A stretch of DNA of 64,000 bases from Acidobacteriaceae bacterium (GCA_035944135.1 DASZBM010000009.1:41001-105000), one strand, 5' to 3'; counted from the stretch's first letter, positions 52,228 to 60,646 are shown. The notes: generated by a model from the letters alone, not told the origin. Numbers and translations: made by a program.

Positions 52228-53730
52228 TCAATGAGAAGCCGCGACGCTGGCAGAGGGTTGTGGATTGGGCGCGGCTGGCTGGGCTTGCTGGAGGCGGGCG
52301 ATGCGCTTGTCGATCTCGGCGAGCTGGGCGGGTGTCCTGGCGACGCGGGCCTTGGCTTCTGTGAGCACCATAAGGGCGGAATCGGGGTTGTGCTGGGCCT
52401 CAAGGGCCTCGGCCGCGGCGTAGCGGAAGGTGAGGCTCGAGGGGTCCAGCTGGACAGCCTGAATCGAGAGCATGTGCGCTTCGTCGAGATTGCGGTTCTG
52501 AGTGATGAGGAGGTCGGCGAGGTCGTTGTAGGCGGGTGCAAAGCTGGGCGCGAACTTGACGCAGCGGCGGAGGTGAGTTTCTCTGGTGGCCGATGCGGCC
52601 GAATCGCCGTACTCGAAGGCTGCCGCGTAATAGTTTGCGGTGCAGTCCTGCGGGTCGAGGTCGGCGGCCTGCTCGAGCCATTTGCGCGCGCCCTTCTGAT
52701 CGTGCTCGGCGGCGGTGATGAATGCCATGTCGCGGAGGGCAAGCTCGTTGTTCGGGTCACGCTGGAGGATGGGCTGGACGAGCGCTTTGGCTTCCGCGGC
52801 GCGGCCGTCGTGGATGAGGACGTCGGCACGAACGACATCGGCCTGATCGGTGGAGATTGGCGACGCCTTGAACGTGCTGTCGTCGATGTTGAAGTTCATG
52901 CGGAGACGAATGCCCTGAAAGCCGATCTGAGCGACGTAGGCGGTGAGCTGCTTCTGAAGCGCGTCCAGATCGCCGAAGGCGTGCTGAGCAGCGCTGACCG
53001 GATCTTCGCCACCGGCGATGCGGCGGTTGTATTCGGGAATCCTTTGAGTTTTGTTCTGAAAGTCTTCGGTCTCAAGCATGTGGGTGAGCGCCCAGGACTC
53101 GATGTAGAAGACGGAGATCTTGTCCTCTTCATGATAGTAGGGCGAGCGGTGGTCGACCTTGAAGAGAACGGGCAGCGGGAGCAGTTGCATGCGCTGATTG
53201 AGATAGCGGACCTGATTGAAGTCAGGCTGACCGAAGGAGATTTGCGAGTTGTTGATGTCGGTGTTCTCGAAGTACTGCGCCATGCCTTCGTTCAGCCAGA
53301 GCGGAAGCCAGTAGTCCTTGCGCAGGATGAAGTGGGTGTACTCGTGGTAGATGACGGAGTAGGGATGGGCAAGGGGAAGGTCGGTCTCGAGGGTGATGTA
53401 GTTGCGGTCGCCCATGGGGGAGAAGAAGCCGGCGAGACGTGCCTGACCCTTGGCGAGATATGCGGCTGGGATGACGGACTTGAAACTGTTTTCGTCCTGG
53501 AGCGCGAGGACGGTGATGGGCAGGTCGGCGTCGTTGGAGGCGTTGGGCAGCACGCTTTGAAAGAAGGCACGCATGCGTTCGAGCTGACCGGCGGTGCGGC
53601 GACCGGTGGCCTCGTCGGCGTCGGTGAGGACGACGAAGTGAGGGCTGCGGATTTCGACCCAATGGGAGGCGGCAGACGCGGGAAGACAGAGGAGCCCGAA
53701 GGCAAGGATCGCGAGCAGACGGATGCGCAT
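52228..53730 (-). CDS. HExxH-TPR protein, putative gluzincin peptidase (paralog 2)
   Basis: The 500-residue exported protein, M-R-I-R-L-L-A-I-L-A-F-G-L-L ... A-S-A, is clearly homologous to the next gene downstream: same order of S-P-H-F-x-V-x-x-D-A, Y-H-E-Y-T-H, W-L-N-E-G-M-A-Q-Y, S-P-Y-Y-H-E-E and E-S-W-A-L-T. TPR repeats occupy about 300-470. Here Gln stands where paralog 1 has Glu in E-G-[IM]-A-[EQ], but the ligand Glu is kept. It lacks the extra C-terminal domain. The pair, 61 bases apart, arose by tandem duplication. Confidence 0.78.
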   Translation of the reverse strand: MRIRLLAILAFGLLCLPASAASHWVEIRSPHFVVLTDADEATGRRTAGQLERMRAFFQSVLPNASNDADLPITVLALQDENSFKSVIPAAYLAKGQARLAGFFSPMGDRNYITLETDLPLAHPYSVIYHEYTHFILRKDYWLPLWLNEGMAQYFENTDINNSQISFGQPDFNQVRYLNQRMQLLPLPVLFKVDHRSPYYHEEDKISVFYIESWALTHMLETEDFQNKTQRIPEYNRRIAGGEDPVSAAQHAFGDLDALQKQLTAYVAQIGFQGIRLRMNFNIDDSTFKASPISTDQADVVRADVLIHDGRAAEAKALVQPILQRDPNNELALRDMAFITAAEHDQKGARKWLEQAADLDPQDCTANYYAAAFEYGDSAASATRETHLRRCVKFAPSFAPAYNDLADLLITQNRNLDEAHMLSIQAVQLDPSSLTFRYAAAEALEAQHNPDSALMVLTEAKARVARTPAQLAEIDKRIARLQQAQPAAPNPQPSASVAASH

Positions 53731-53846
53731 GGTTTCGGGGAAAGCGTAGCGCAAATGGGTGGCGATGGCTATGCGATTTTGGGGGGAAGGCTCGTGAAGG
53801 ATGGGGTCGTCGGTAGAAAAGGTTCGGGGGTATCGGTGGGGCGAAC

Positions 53847-53908
53847 GTCCTCGGGGTCCTTCGACTCCGTTCGACGCTGCGCGTCAAACTTCGCTCAGGA
53901 TGACGGGA
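53847..53908. repeat. TCCTTCGACTCCG-type dispersed repeat
   Basis: GGGGTCCTTCGACTCCGTTC followed by GACGCTGCGCGTCAAACTTCGCTCAGGATGAC has the look of a repeat seen between genes in many unrelated bacteria, with arms TCCTTCG/CGCTCAGGA. It lies in the gap upstream of paralog 2 and downstream of tdk. Only one copy is in the window, so the call rests on memory of the motif. Confidence 0.5.
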
Positions 53909-53939
53909 ATGTTGCTTAACGTCGAGCTCGGCGAGAGGC

Positions 53940-54566
53940 TCAGGTGGTGACGGTGGCGGGGAGTTCGGGCTGCGCGGGGAGTTCGAGTTGTTCGGAGCCG
54001 GCGGCGTCGAGGTGCGGGGTGAAGTGGGCGCGGCAGCGGGCTTCGTAGAGGCCGGTGGCGCCGACGACGACGAGCTCCTGAGACTGGCCGAGGCGCTGGG
54101 TGTGGATGGCGGGCTGGCCGCAGACCATGCAGACGGCGGAGAGCTTGGTGACCTTGTCGGCGAGCGCCATGAGGTTGGGGACGGGCCCGAAGGGCTCGTT
54201 GGCGAAGGTGGTGTCGAGGCCGGCGAAGATGACGCGCTTGCCGAGGGCGATGAGCTCGAGGGCGAAGGGGATGATTTCGGGCGAGAGGAACTGGACTTCG
54301 TCGATGCCGACGACTTCGATGGAGTCGAGCTGCGGGTGGAGGATGGAGCGGAGCTCTTCGACGGAGGCGATGGGGACGGCGTCGTGGGTTTGCGAGGAGT
54401 GCGAGGCGATGGAGGTGCGGTGATAGCGGAGATCGATGTCGGGCTTGTAGCAGGCGACGCGTTGGCGGGCGATGCGGGCGCGCTTGAGGCGGCGGATGAG
54501 TTCCTCGGATTTGCCGGAGAACATGGGGCCGGTGATGACTTCGAGCACGCCGGGAGCGGTGGACAT
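53940..54566 (-). CDS. tdk: Thymidine kinase (type II)
   Basis: The 208-residue enzyme phosphorylates thymidine in the salvage route. It has the P-loop G-P-M-F-S-G-K-S-E-E-L, the catalytic region V-V-G-I-D-E-V-Q-F-L and the lasso zinc site with C-M-V-C-G and a later Cys (E-A-R-C-R). The thymidine-binding segment V-V-V-G-A-T-G-L-Y-E-A-R matches the family. About 25 extra residues end the protein. Confidence 0.94.
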   Translation of the reverse strand: MSTAPGVLEVITGPMFSGKSEELIRRLKRARIARQRVACYKPDIDLRYHRTSIASHSSQTHDAVPIASVEELRSILHPQLDSIEVVGIDEVQFLSPEIIPFALELIALGKRVIFAGLDTTFANEPFGPVPNLMALADKVTKLSAVCMVCGQPAIHTQRLGQSQELVVVGATGLYEARCRAHFTPHLDAAGSEQLELPAQPELPATVTT

Positions 54567-54616
54567 GGTTGGGGATAGGGTATCGGGAGGCGCGGTGGAT
54601 ATGTGGTGCGGGAATG

Positions 54617-54650
54617 AGTGGTTAGTGGTTAGTCGTTAGTGGTTAGTGAA
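54617..54650. repeat. Heptamer tandem repeat AGTGGTT
   Basis: Four head-to-tail copies of AGTGGTT (the third is AGTCGTT) plus a partial fifth. It lies upstream of sodC, 59 bases before the start. Confidence 0.85.
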
Positions 54651-54709
54651 GGGCGAAGGCGAGTATGCTGGCGGTGTTCCTTTCTCAGCGGTTTTTGTGA
54701 GGTGAAGGT

Positions 54710-55261
54710 ATGCGGCGAGGAATGCTGATTTTGGCGTGCGGCGTGGGGTTGGCGATGGGGGTCGGTGCGGCCGGAGCGCAGACCGACCAGACGGCGAAGA
54801 GGACAACGAATGAGGTGAAGGTGAAGCTGATCGGCTCGCAGGGGCAGCCCGCGGGGACGGTGACGTTCAGGCAGGTGAAGCAGGGCGTGAAGATGACGGT
54901 GAAGCTGGAGAATGTGCCGTTTGGGGAGCATGCGGTGCATATTCATGAGCATGCGGTGTGTGACGCGCCGGATTTTCATGCCGCGGGCGGGCACTTCAAC
55001 CCGCTGGGGAAGCATCATGGGTTTGAGAACCCGGAGGGGCATCACGCCGGGGATCTGCCGGCGAATGTGTCGGTTGGCGAGAATCATCGGGGCGAGGCGA
55101 GTTTTGTGCTGAAGGATGTGTCGATGGACCCGAATCTGCCGAACTCGATCTTTGCGAATGGCGGGACGAGCGTTGTGGTGCATGAGCATGGCGACGATCA
55201 GAAGACGGACCCGAGTGGGAACTCGGGGAACAGGATTGCTTGCGGGGTGGTGAAGGAGTGA
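54710..55261 (+). CDS. sodC: Cu/Zn superoxide dismutase, exported
   Basis: The 183-residue periplasmic enzyme destroys superoxide. It has a signal peptide (about 1-23, A-A-G-A-Q). The metal-site histidines lie in H-A-V-H-I-H-E-H, G-G-H-F-N-P, H-H-A-G-D-L-P and V-V-V-H-E-H-G-D-D, and the structural disulfide pairs V-C-D-A-P with I-A-C-G-V-V. All copper and zinc ligands appear present. The gene is bracketed by two different heptamer tandem repeats (54617 and 55271), with no terminator seen. Confidence 0.95.
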   Translation: MRRGMLILACGVGLAMGVGAAGAQTDQTAKRTTNEVKVKLIGSQGQPAGTVTFRQVKQGVKMTVKLENVPFGEHAVHIHEHAVCDAPDFHAAGGHFNPLGKHHGFENPEGHHAGDLPANVSVGENHRGEASFVLKDVSMDPNLPNSIFANGGTSVVVHEHGDDQKTDPSGNSGNRIACGVVKE

Positions 55262-55270
55262 GGGAAGCAA

Positions 55271-55298
55271 GTGAATAGTGAATAGTGAGTAGTGAATA
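55271..55298. repeat. Heptamer tandem repeat GTGAATA
   Basis: Four head-to-tail copies of GTGAATA (the third is GTGAGTA) begin 10 bases after the sodC stop. The register AGTGAAT makes it a relative of the AGTGGTT repeat on the other side of the gene. Confidence 0.85.
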
Positions 55299-55417
55299 AA
55301 GCGCGGCGTGCGGGTCCGGGGCGGGAGCGGCGGAAAAGCCGTCCGGGACAGGATTTAGGTTCGTCGGACGGCGAAGGATAAGGGAACTTTCCAGGCCGGG
55401 GTTGCGTAAGAGAGACC

Positions 55418-56233
55418 ATGACGGCGGCAACAATCCCGGCATTGATTGATCGCAGTGGAACTGCGGGATGGGGAACCAGGCTGGCCAGGCGCGAGCCAGC
55501 GGGAAGGCCGATCCGACGCGAGGCCCCGATGGGGGATGCGCGGGGACGGTCGAGCGAGGAGAGGGCTGTGAGAGAGACGCGGCTCGCGCCAGAAGAGCCG
55601 GATTCTCAGGCTGGGTTGGAACGGGCGGCCGTGACCGCCGAACAGGCTGCGCTGGCAGAGCTGGCGGCTCGGTGCCTGGCGGGCGACGCGGCCGCGTGGG
55701 AGCAGTTGGCCCGGACACAGCATCGGAAGGTGTATGGGCTCTGCTACCGGTTTACCGGGTCGGCGACCGAGGCGGAGGACCTGACGCAAGAGGTTTTCCT
55801 GAAGATGTTCCGCAACCTTGGGAACTTCGATCCGGCGCGCGGAAGCTTTGGGACGTGGCTGACGACGCTGACCCGTAATCTGCTGGTGGACAACTACCGT
55901 CGCAGCAGAATGGACCGGGCGAGCGATTCGCTGGATGAGTCGCTGGACGGGGAGGACGATGGCCCGAGCAAGCTGGAACGACTGGCGGACTCGAGACCCG
56001 GCCAGGATCACCACGTGGCCGGGCTCGAGCTGAAAGCGCAGATTCAGCATGCACTGGCAAAGGTTTCGCCGGAGCTGCGCGAGGCTGTTATCCTTCGCGA
56101 TCTGGAAGATATGGATTACAAGGAGATAGCGGAAATTTTGGGAATTCCGCAGGGAACGGTAAAGAGCAGGATCAGCCGCGGCCGCAGTGAGCTGGCGCGG
56201 CTGTTGAAGGGCATGGAAGGGAAGGTGATGTAG
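55418..56233 (+). CDS. ECF-type RNA polymerase sigma factor (envelope operon)
   Basis: The 271-residue factor has an unusual 75-residue Arg/Glu-rich front. Region 2 follows (about 90-160; G-S-A-T-E-A-E-D-L-T-Q-E-V-F-L-K-M-F-R), then region 4 (about 205-265; V-S-P-E-L-R-E-A-V-I-L-R-D-L-E-D-M-D-Y-K-E-I-A-E-I-L-G-I-P-Q-G-T-V-K-S-R). This is an RpoE-like ECF. A shorter start (ATG 55529) would still leave both regions intact. The anti-sigma gene starts 2 bases after its stop, so the pair forms a standard sigma/anti-sigma switch. Confidence 0.9.
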   Translation: MTAATIPALIDRSGTAGWGTRLARREPAGRPIRREAPMGDARGRSSEERAVRETRLAPEEPDSQAGLERAAVTAEQAALAELAARCLAGDAAAWEQLARTQHRKVYGLCYRFTGSATEAEDLTQEVFLKMFRNLGNFDPARGSFGTWLTTLTRNLLVDNYRRSRMDRASDSLDESLDGEDDGPSKLERLADSRPGQDHHVAGLELKAQIQHALAKVSPELREAVILRDLEDMDYKEIAEILGIPQGTVKSRISRGRSELARLLKGMEGKVM

Positions 56234-56235
56234 GC

Positions 56236-57042
56236 GTGACAGATTGGCGCAAATTCGATGAGATGAATGAGAAGCCGACGGAATGCGTGGTATGCGAGGC
56301 GATGTGCCCGGATGCGGTGGACGGCACGCTTACTGAGGCCGACCGCCGGGTGTTTGATCTGCATGTGAAGCACTGCGCGTCGTGCGCGAAGGAGTACGAA
56401 GAGGCACAGCGCGGAGCGGCGTGGCTGGGCATGCTGAAGGGCCATACACCGGAGCCTCCGGCGGCGTTGCTGGCGAAGATTCTGGCGGAGACGACGGGAG
56501 CCGAAGAGAACCAGGCGTTTGCAACCCCACCCATGCGCGATGCGCATGAATGGGGCACCCAGGGTGTCGTTGATCCCGACGTTGCTTCCCTGCCCGTTGT
56601 GCCGGTGCGCGAGCCTGCACCGGCGTGGGCGCTGAGCTCGGTGATGCGGAAGGTAGTTGATGTCTTCCGGATCGAGACCAGGCGGGCGACCTTCCAGCCG
56701 CGGATTGCAATGACGGCAGCGATGGCGTTTGTTTCGATTGCGCTGACGCTGAACCTGACGGGCGTGCGGCTGAAGAACCTGCGGGCGTCAGACTTTACGC
56801 CTTCCGGGATTCGGCGCAATGTGGCCGAGGCGAGCGCGACGGCGGCGAGGAACTTCCAGAACATGCGGGTGGTGTACCAGGTGGAGTCGCGCGTGAGCGA
56901 GCTGCGCGGCGAAGGTCCGCTGGCCGAACGCGAGGATACGAATTTTACGGTACAGCCGAGCACCACAACGCAGCCGGGCAGCACGACGCAGCAACAGCCC
57001 GAGCAGCAGGCCGCGCCGGCTCCGCACAAGAAGGGCTTGTAA
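56236..57042 (+). CDS. Zinc-finger anti-sigma factor (zf-HC2) with single membrane helix
   Basis: Starting at a GTG two bases after the sigma gene, the 268-residue protein has the anti-sigma zinc motif H-V-K-H-C-A-S-C (about 36-43) with an upstream C-x-x-C. A linker follows, then a membrane helix near 157-175 (M-T-A-A-M-A-F-V-S-I-A-L-T-L-N-L) and a periplasmic Gln/Thr-rich tail. It should hold the sigma factor until an envelope signal frees it. Codons in 56524-56560 (T-P-P-M-R-D-A-H-E-W-G-T) are supplied by a copy of the palindromic repeat found elsewhere in non-coding gaps. Confidence 0.87.
   Translation: MTDWRKFDEMNEKPTECVVCEAMCPDAVDGTLTEADRRVFDLHVKHCASCAKEYEEAQRGAAWLGMLKGHTPEPPAALLAKILAETTGAEENQAFATPPMRDAHEWGTQGVVDPDVASLPVVPVREPAPAWALSSVMRKVVDVFRIETRRATFQPRIAMTAAMAFVSIALTLNLTGVRLKNLRASDFTPSGIRRNVAEASATAARNFQNMRVVYQVESRVSELRGEGPLAEREDTNFTVQPSTTTQPGSTTQQQPEQQAAPAPHKKGL
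56524..56560. repeat. Palindromic repeat inserted in frame in the anti-sigma gene
   Basis: CCCCA-CC-CATGCGC, loop GAT, GCGCATG-AA-TGGGG-CACCC is the reverse complement of the form GGGTGCCCCATTCATG...CATGGGTGGGG at 12006-12113. It keeps the reading frame and lies in the cytoplasmic linker, where extra residues can be tolerated. Confidence 0.7.
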
Positions 57043-57127
57043 GAAGGGCTTCGGAAGTTGATGGGATCCAGCAGTGCAAGTTACCGGTCCCCGCAGAACA
57101 GAGGACCGAGAAGGGAGGGTGAGCGAA

Positions 57128-58507
57128 ATGAGCGACGGGATTTTTGAAACATCAGGACCAGGCGAACGGAACGCCGCGCCTGAAGGACAGGCGGCAGAGG
57201 CGGGCGAGCGCGTAGCGTTCTGCCAGCAGTGCGGCAAAGGATTGACGAACGAGACGGTTCGGCGAGCGGGCTCGGCGGTCTATTGCGAACCCTGCCTTGT
57301 GGCACGACTGGAAGGAGCAAGTCCTGTTGCGGGTTCCGGAGCACCGGCGGGCGGATCAGCGGGAATTCCGGGCAGCGGCGCGAGCGCTACTGGCTGGACG
57401 CCGGTGAATGGCCCCGCTGGGGTGCCGCCGGGAGCGCCAACGGGCAATGAGCCGAGCCCGTGGCTGGCTGCGCTTCTAGGCCTGATTCCGGGTGTGGGCG
57501 CGGCGTACAACGGACAGTATGCGAAGGGGCTCGCTCATCTGGTGATCTTCGTGGTCCTGGACTCGCTGTCGAACAATGTCAACGGCGTTTTCAGCCTGCT
57601 GGTACTCGCCTGGATTGTGTACCAAGCGGTGGATGCGTACCAGACGGCGAAGGCCCGCAAAGACGGCACACCGCTGCCGAATGCGTTTGCGTTGAACGAA
57701 ATCGGCGATCGCCTTGGATTTGGGCGGAACTGGCCAGGGAGTGCAGCGCGGCCGGTGACGAGCTCGACGACGGCGGGATGGGCGAGTGCAACAACAGCGC
57801 CGGCGGGAACCGCGAGCGCGAGCCAGGGACCAGCAGGCGGACCGAACTGGGCAGGCTATGTGCCGCCGACGAACTTTGCCACGGCAACGACGGCGCCACC
57901 ACCGCCGCCTCCGGTGCAGCCAACTGCGTACGCCGGGCCGGCGAGTGGGAGCTCAGGCACCTGGACGCAGCCTCCGTATACGAGCACGTACGCTGGTGAG
58001 CCGTGGCATAGTTCTGCCGGTGGGCCGGTGGGACCGATTCCACCGATGCCGCCCATGCCACCTTCTCGACGCTTCCCTGTTGGCGCGGCGTGGCTGATTG
58101 CGTTGGGATTGATCTTCCTGCTCGCGAACCTGAATGCTTCGTGGCGGCTGGGCGGATCGTGGATTGCGGCGATCTGCCTGGCGGCGCTGGGGACGTATCT
58201 GCTGTTCCGGCGGATCGAGATGGTGCACGGATGGAGCAAGATGGTGGGCGAGACGGATCCGCTGGCCGCGGGGGTGGGACCGAGGCTGATGTGCCAGATT
58301 CGGGGACCGGTGATGCTTCTTGTGCTTGCGCTGCTGTTTGCGCTGCAGGCGGCAGGGATCCGAACGCTGGGCCAGACCTGGGGCGTGCTGCTAATCGCAT
58401 TCGGGGCGCTGCTGATCCTGGAGCGCACGATGGGTTCGTCGTATGGATTGGGTGGGCCACTGCCTCCGCACACGCCCGCCGCTGACACGCGAAAGGGCGG
58501 GCAGTAG
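57128..58507 (+). CDS. Zinc-ribbon multipass membrane protein
   Basis: The 459-residue protein begins with a treble-clef-like ribbon (F-C-Q-Q-C-G ... Y-C-E-P-C, about 32-58). A Gly/Pro linker follows, then a first membrane block with L-L-G-L-I-P-G-V-G-A-A-Y-N-G-Q-Y-A-K-G (about 115-175), a long Pro/Ala/Thr linker, and a LiaI/LiaF-type bundle of four helices (about 325-440). GGGAGGG lies about nine bases before the ATG at 57128, preferred over 57074. The first block resembles TM2/DUF6677-like proteins. It sits in the sigma/anti-sigma operon and ends 2 bases before the DUF4097 gene. The function is not established. Confidence 0.72.
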   Translation: MSDGIFETSGPGERNAAPEGQAAEAGERVAFCQQCGKGLTNETVRRAGSAVYCEPCLVARLEGASPVAGSGAPAGGSAGIPGSGASATGWTPVNGPAGVPPGAPTGNEPSPWLAALLGLIPGVGAAYNGQYAKGLAHLVIFVVLDSLSNNVNGVFSLLVLAWIVYQAVDAYQTAKARKDGTPLPNAFALNEIGDRLGFGRNWPGSAARPVTSSTTAGWASATTAPAGTASASQGPAGGPNWAGYVPPTNFATATTAPPPPPPVQPTAYAGPASGSSGTWTQPPYTSTYAGEPWHSSAGGPVGPIPPMPPMPPSRRFPVGAAWLIALGLIFLLANLNASWRLGGSWIAAICLAALGTYLLFRRIEMVHGWSKMVGETDPLAAGVGPRLMCQIRGPVMLLVLALLFALQAAGIRTLGQTWGVLLIAFGALLILERTMGSSYGLGGPLPPHTPAADTRKGGQ

Positions 58508-58509
58508 AG

Positions 58510-60282
58510 ATGGCAAGCTATCCACCGCCACCGCCCCCGCCACCGCAGGGCTATGGCTCGGGACCGGGCTACGGATCCGGAGGCAACTACGGAGCAGGGT
58601 CAGCCTACGACCGGCGAGCGTGGAAGGCGCAGCGGCGAGCAGCCAAGCTACAGGCGCGCTGGATGCGTGACCAATATAGGATGCAGCAGCGGTATCTGAG
58701 GCGGAGATCGATCGTCGGCCCGCTGGTGCTGGTGACGCTGGGAATCATCTTTCTACTGGAACAGACAGGGCGGCTCTCATGGGCGCACAGTTTTGACTGG
58801 TATGCGCGCTGGTGGCCGGCTGTGCTGATTGTGGCAGGCCTGATTTTGCTGGTCGAATGGTTCTTCGACCTGCAGCGCATGGAGGACAGCGGCCAGCAGG
58901 TGCCGAGTCATGTGCTGAGCGGGGGCGCGGTTTTTCTGCTCATCGTCCTGGCATGTTGCGGGATATGGGCGCGCTGGGCCGAGAACAGTACGGCGTGGCA
59001 TGAGCACTATTGGCTGGGACATGATTTTGGCGGCCTGGATCGGGTGTTCGGCGAGGCGCATGAGTCGGATGACTCGCTAAGCCAGGCGATGCCGCAGGGC
59101 GGCATGCTGGTGGTGCATAACCCGTGGGGCGATATTGCCGTGACCGGGTCCAGCGAGGACGGCCAGGTGCATGTGAGTGTGCACAAACAGGTGTACGCAT
59201 GGCGCGACAGCGATGCCGATGAGCGGGCGCGCCAGATGCAGCCGACGTTCTCGACACAGGGAAACAACCTGGTGGTCGATGTGCCGCATGTGGACCAGGG
59301 GCAGGCGGATCTTACGATCGAAATGCCGCATGGCGCGGGTGTCTCGGTCAGTTCAGACCACGGCGACGTGCGGGTGAGCGAGTTGCGCGGCGGCGTGACG
59401 ATTACGGCTCGTAAGGGCGATGTTGACCTGACGGGGATCGACGGCACCGTGCTGGCGCAGGTGAACGATGATGACTCGAGCGTGAGCGCAAAGAGTGTGA
59501 CTGGGGCGTTTACGGTGCAGGGCCGCGCCGGCGACATCTCGCTGTCGAATATCGACGGCGCGGTGATGCTGCAGGGCGATTTTTTTGGCACGACGCACGC
59601 GGAGCAGATCAATGGGCCGCTGCGGTTCGAGACGAGCAGGACGAAGTTCGCGACGGCTCGGGTGGACGGCGAGCTGGAGATTGAGAGCGGGAACCTGCAG
59701 GGAAATAAGCTGCTCGGGCCGGTGACGCTGACGACGCGGAATCGCACGATTGAGCTGGATGATGTGTCGGGGCCGGTGACGGTGTCGAACCGGAATGGCG
59801 CGGTCGCGGTGACAAATGCGGCTCCCGTGGCACCGGTCACGATCACAAACGAGCACGGGTCAGTGGACCTAGGCCTGCCGGAGCACGCCGGGTTCGTGCT
59901 GAATGCGCAGACACGAAACGGCGATCTGGAGAACGACTTCGGGCTGGACTCGCAGGGTGAAGGCGATATGCATCGCCTCAATGGGAAGGTAGGCAGCGGC
60001 GGACCGCAGATCCGGGTCGAGACGACCGACGGAGACGTGACGATTCGCAAGGCTGTTGCCGCGCCATTGCCGCCGACACCGCCTGCTCCGCCAAAGCTGA
60101 GCACTGCGCCGGAGACGCCGGCGGTCCCGCCAGCGCCGAAGGTTCAGGAGATTCCGAAGCGGCATGCAAAGGCGGCTCCGCAGACGGACCAAACGCCGGT
60201 GGCAACTCCCGCTCCACCGGCGGTGCCGAAGACAACGTCGGCTGCACGGCGTTCGCATCGCCGGACTGCGGATCTGCTTTAA
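58510..60282 (+). CDS. LiaF-like membrane protein with DUF4097 beta-repeat domain
   Basis: The 590-residue protein has a Pro/Gly-rich cytoplasmic head (1-60), three membrane helices (about 67-160, DUF5668/LiaI-like) and a DUF4097-type beta-helix (about 195-510). The beta-helix repeats include G-D-V-R-V-S-E-L-R-G-G-V, G-D-V-D-L-T-G-I-D-G and G-D-I-S-L-S-N-I-D-G. A Pro/Ala-rich tail ends it. LiaF/VraT proteins of Gram-positive bacteria share the helix bundle plus a DUF4097-like domain and sense cell-envelope damage; here the beta domain should face the periplasm. Co-transcription with an ECF sigma and anti-sigma gene suggests that it feeds this switch or belongs to its response. Confidence 0.8.
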   Translation: MASYPPPPPPPPQGYGSGPGYGSGGNYGAGSAYDRRAWKAQRRAAKLQARWMRDQYRMQQRYLRRRSIVGPLVLVTLGIIFLLEQTGRLSWAHSFDWYARWWPAVLIVAGLILLVEWFFDLQRMEDSGQQVPSHVLSGGAVFLLIVLACCGIWARWAENSTAWHEHYWLGHDFGGLDRVFGEAHESDDSLSQAMPQGGMLVVHNPWGDIAVTGSSEDGQVHVSVHKQVYAWRDSDADERARQMQPTFSTQGNNLVVDVPHVDQGQADLTIEMPHGAGVSVSSDHGDVRVSELRGGVTITARKGDVDLTGIDGTVLAQVNDDDSSVSAKSVTGAFTVQGRAGDISLSNIDGAVMLQGDFFGTTHAEQINGPLRFETSRTKFATARVDGELEIESGNLQGNKLLGPVTLTTRNRTIELDDVSGPVTVSNRNGAVAVTNAAPVAPVTITNEHGSVDLGLPEHAGFVLNAQTRNGDLENDFGLDSQGEGDMHRLNGKVGSGGPQIRVETTDGDVTIRKAVAAPLPPTPPAPPKLSTAPETPAVPPAPKVQEIPKRHAKAAPQTDQTPVATPAPPAVPKTTSAARRSHRRTADLL

Positions 60283-60491
60283 GAAGCTGCGCAGGCAGGA
60301 GGTCCGTGGGGTCTGGACACCTGTATCACCCGCGGGGGCAATTGCGGAAGATTTCAGGGATTAGGAATATTGTGCGCGAAGCTGCCTTGCCTGGCTGCCA
60401 GCTGGTGGTGGTGCGCCGGGATCGATGGCGACGATTAAGGTCTGGCAGAAGTGCCGAACGCTGCGAGCCTGCGGATGAATTTCAAAAACAG

Positions 60492-60518
60492 AAAAGCCCA
60501 CCTAGAGGGTGGGCTTTT
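60492..60518. terminator. Bidirectional terminator between the envelope operon and the rRNA operon
   Basis: AAAAGCCCACC, loop TAGAG, GGTGGGCTTTT is a perfect 11-bp hairpin with A and T runs at opposite ends. It ends the rRNA transcript coming from the right and possibly the plus-strand operon from the left. Confidence 0.92.
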
Positions 60519-60527
60519 CGTAATTAA

Positions 60528-60646
<119 letters not shown>

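Noticed and set aside
52167..52838. N-terminal extension of HExxH paralog 1
   Set aside because: The extra 224 codons are Pro/Ser/Arg-rich and lie over the neighbouring gene. The signal peptide at 52166 is the real start.
52045..53919. 624-codon plus-strand open frame opposite the HExxH-TPR genes
   Set aside because: It covers both paralogs in antisense, with biased composition and no recognisable motif.
53847..55298. CRISPR-like array from the repeats near sodC
   Set aside because: The heptamers have no spacers, and the other repeat is a single copy. No cas gene is present.
60283..60490. Possible small protein between the DUF4097 gene and the terminator
   Set aside because: Frames are short with poor composition and no ribosome site. 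I see nothing convincing here.
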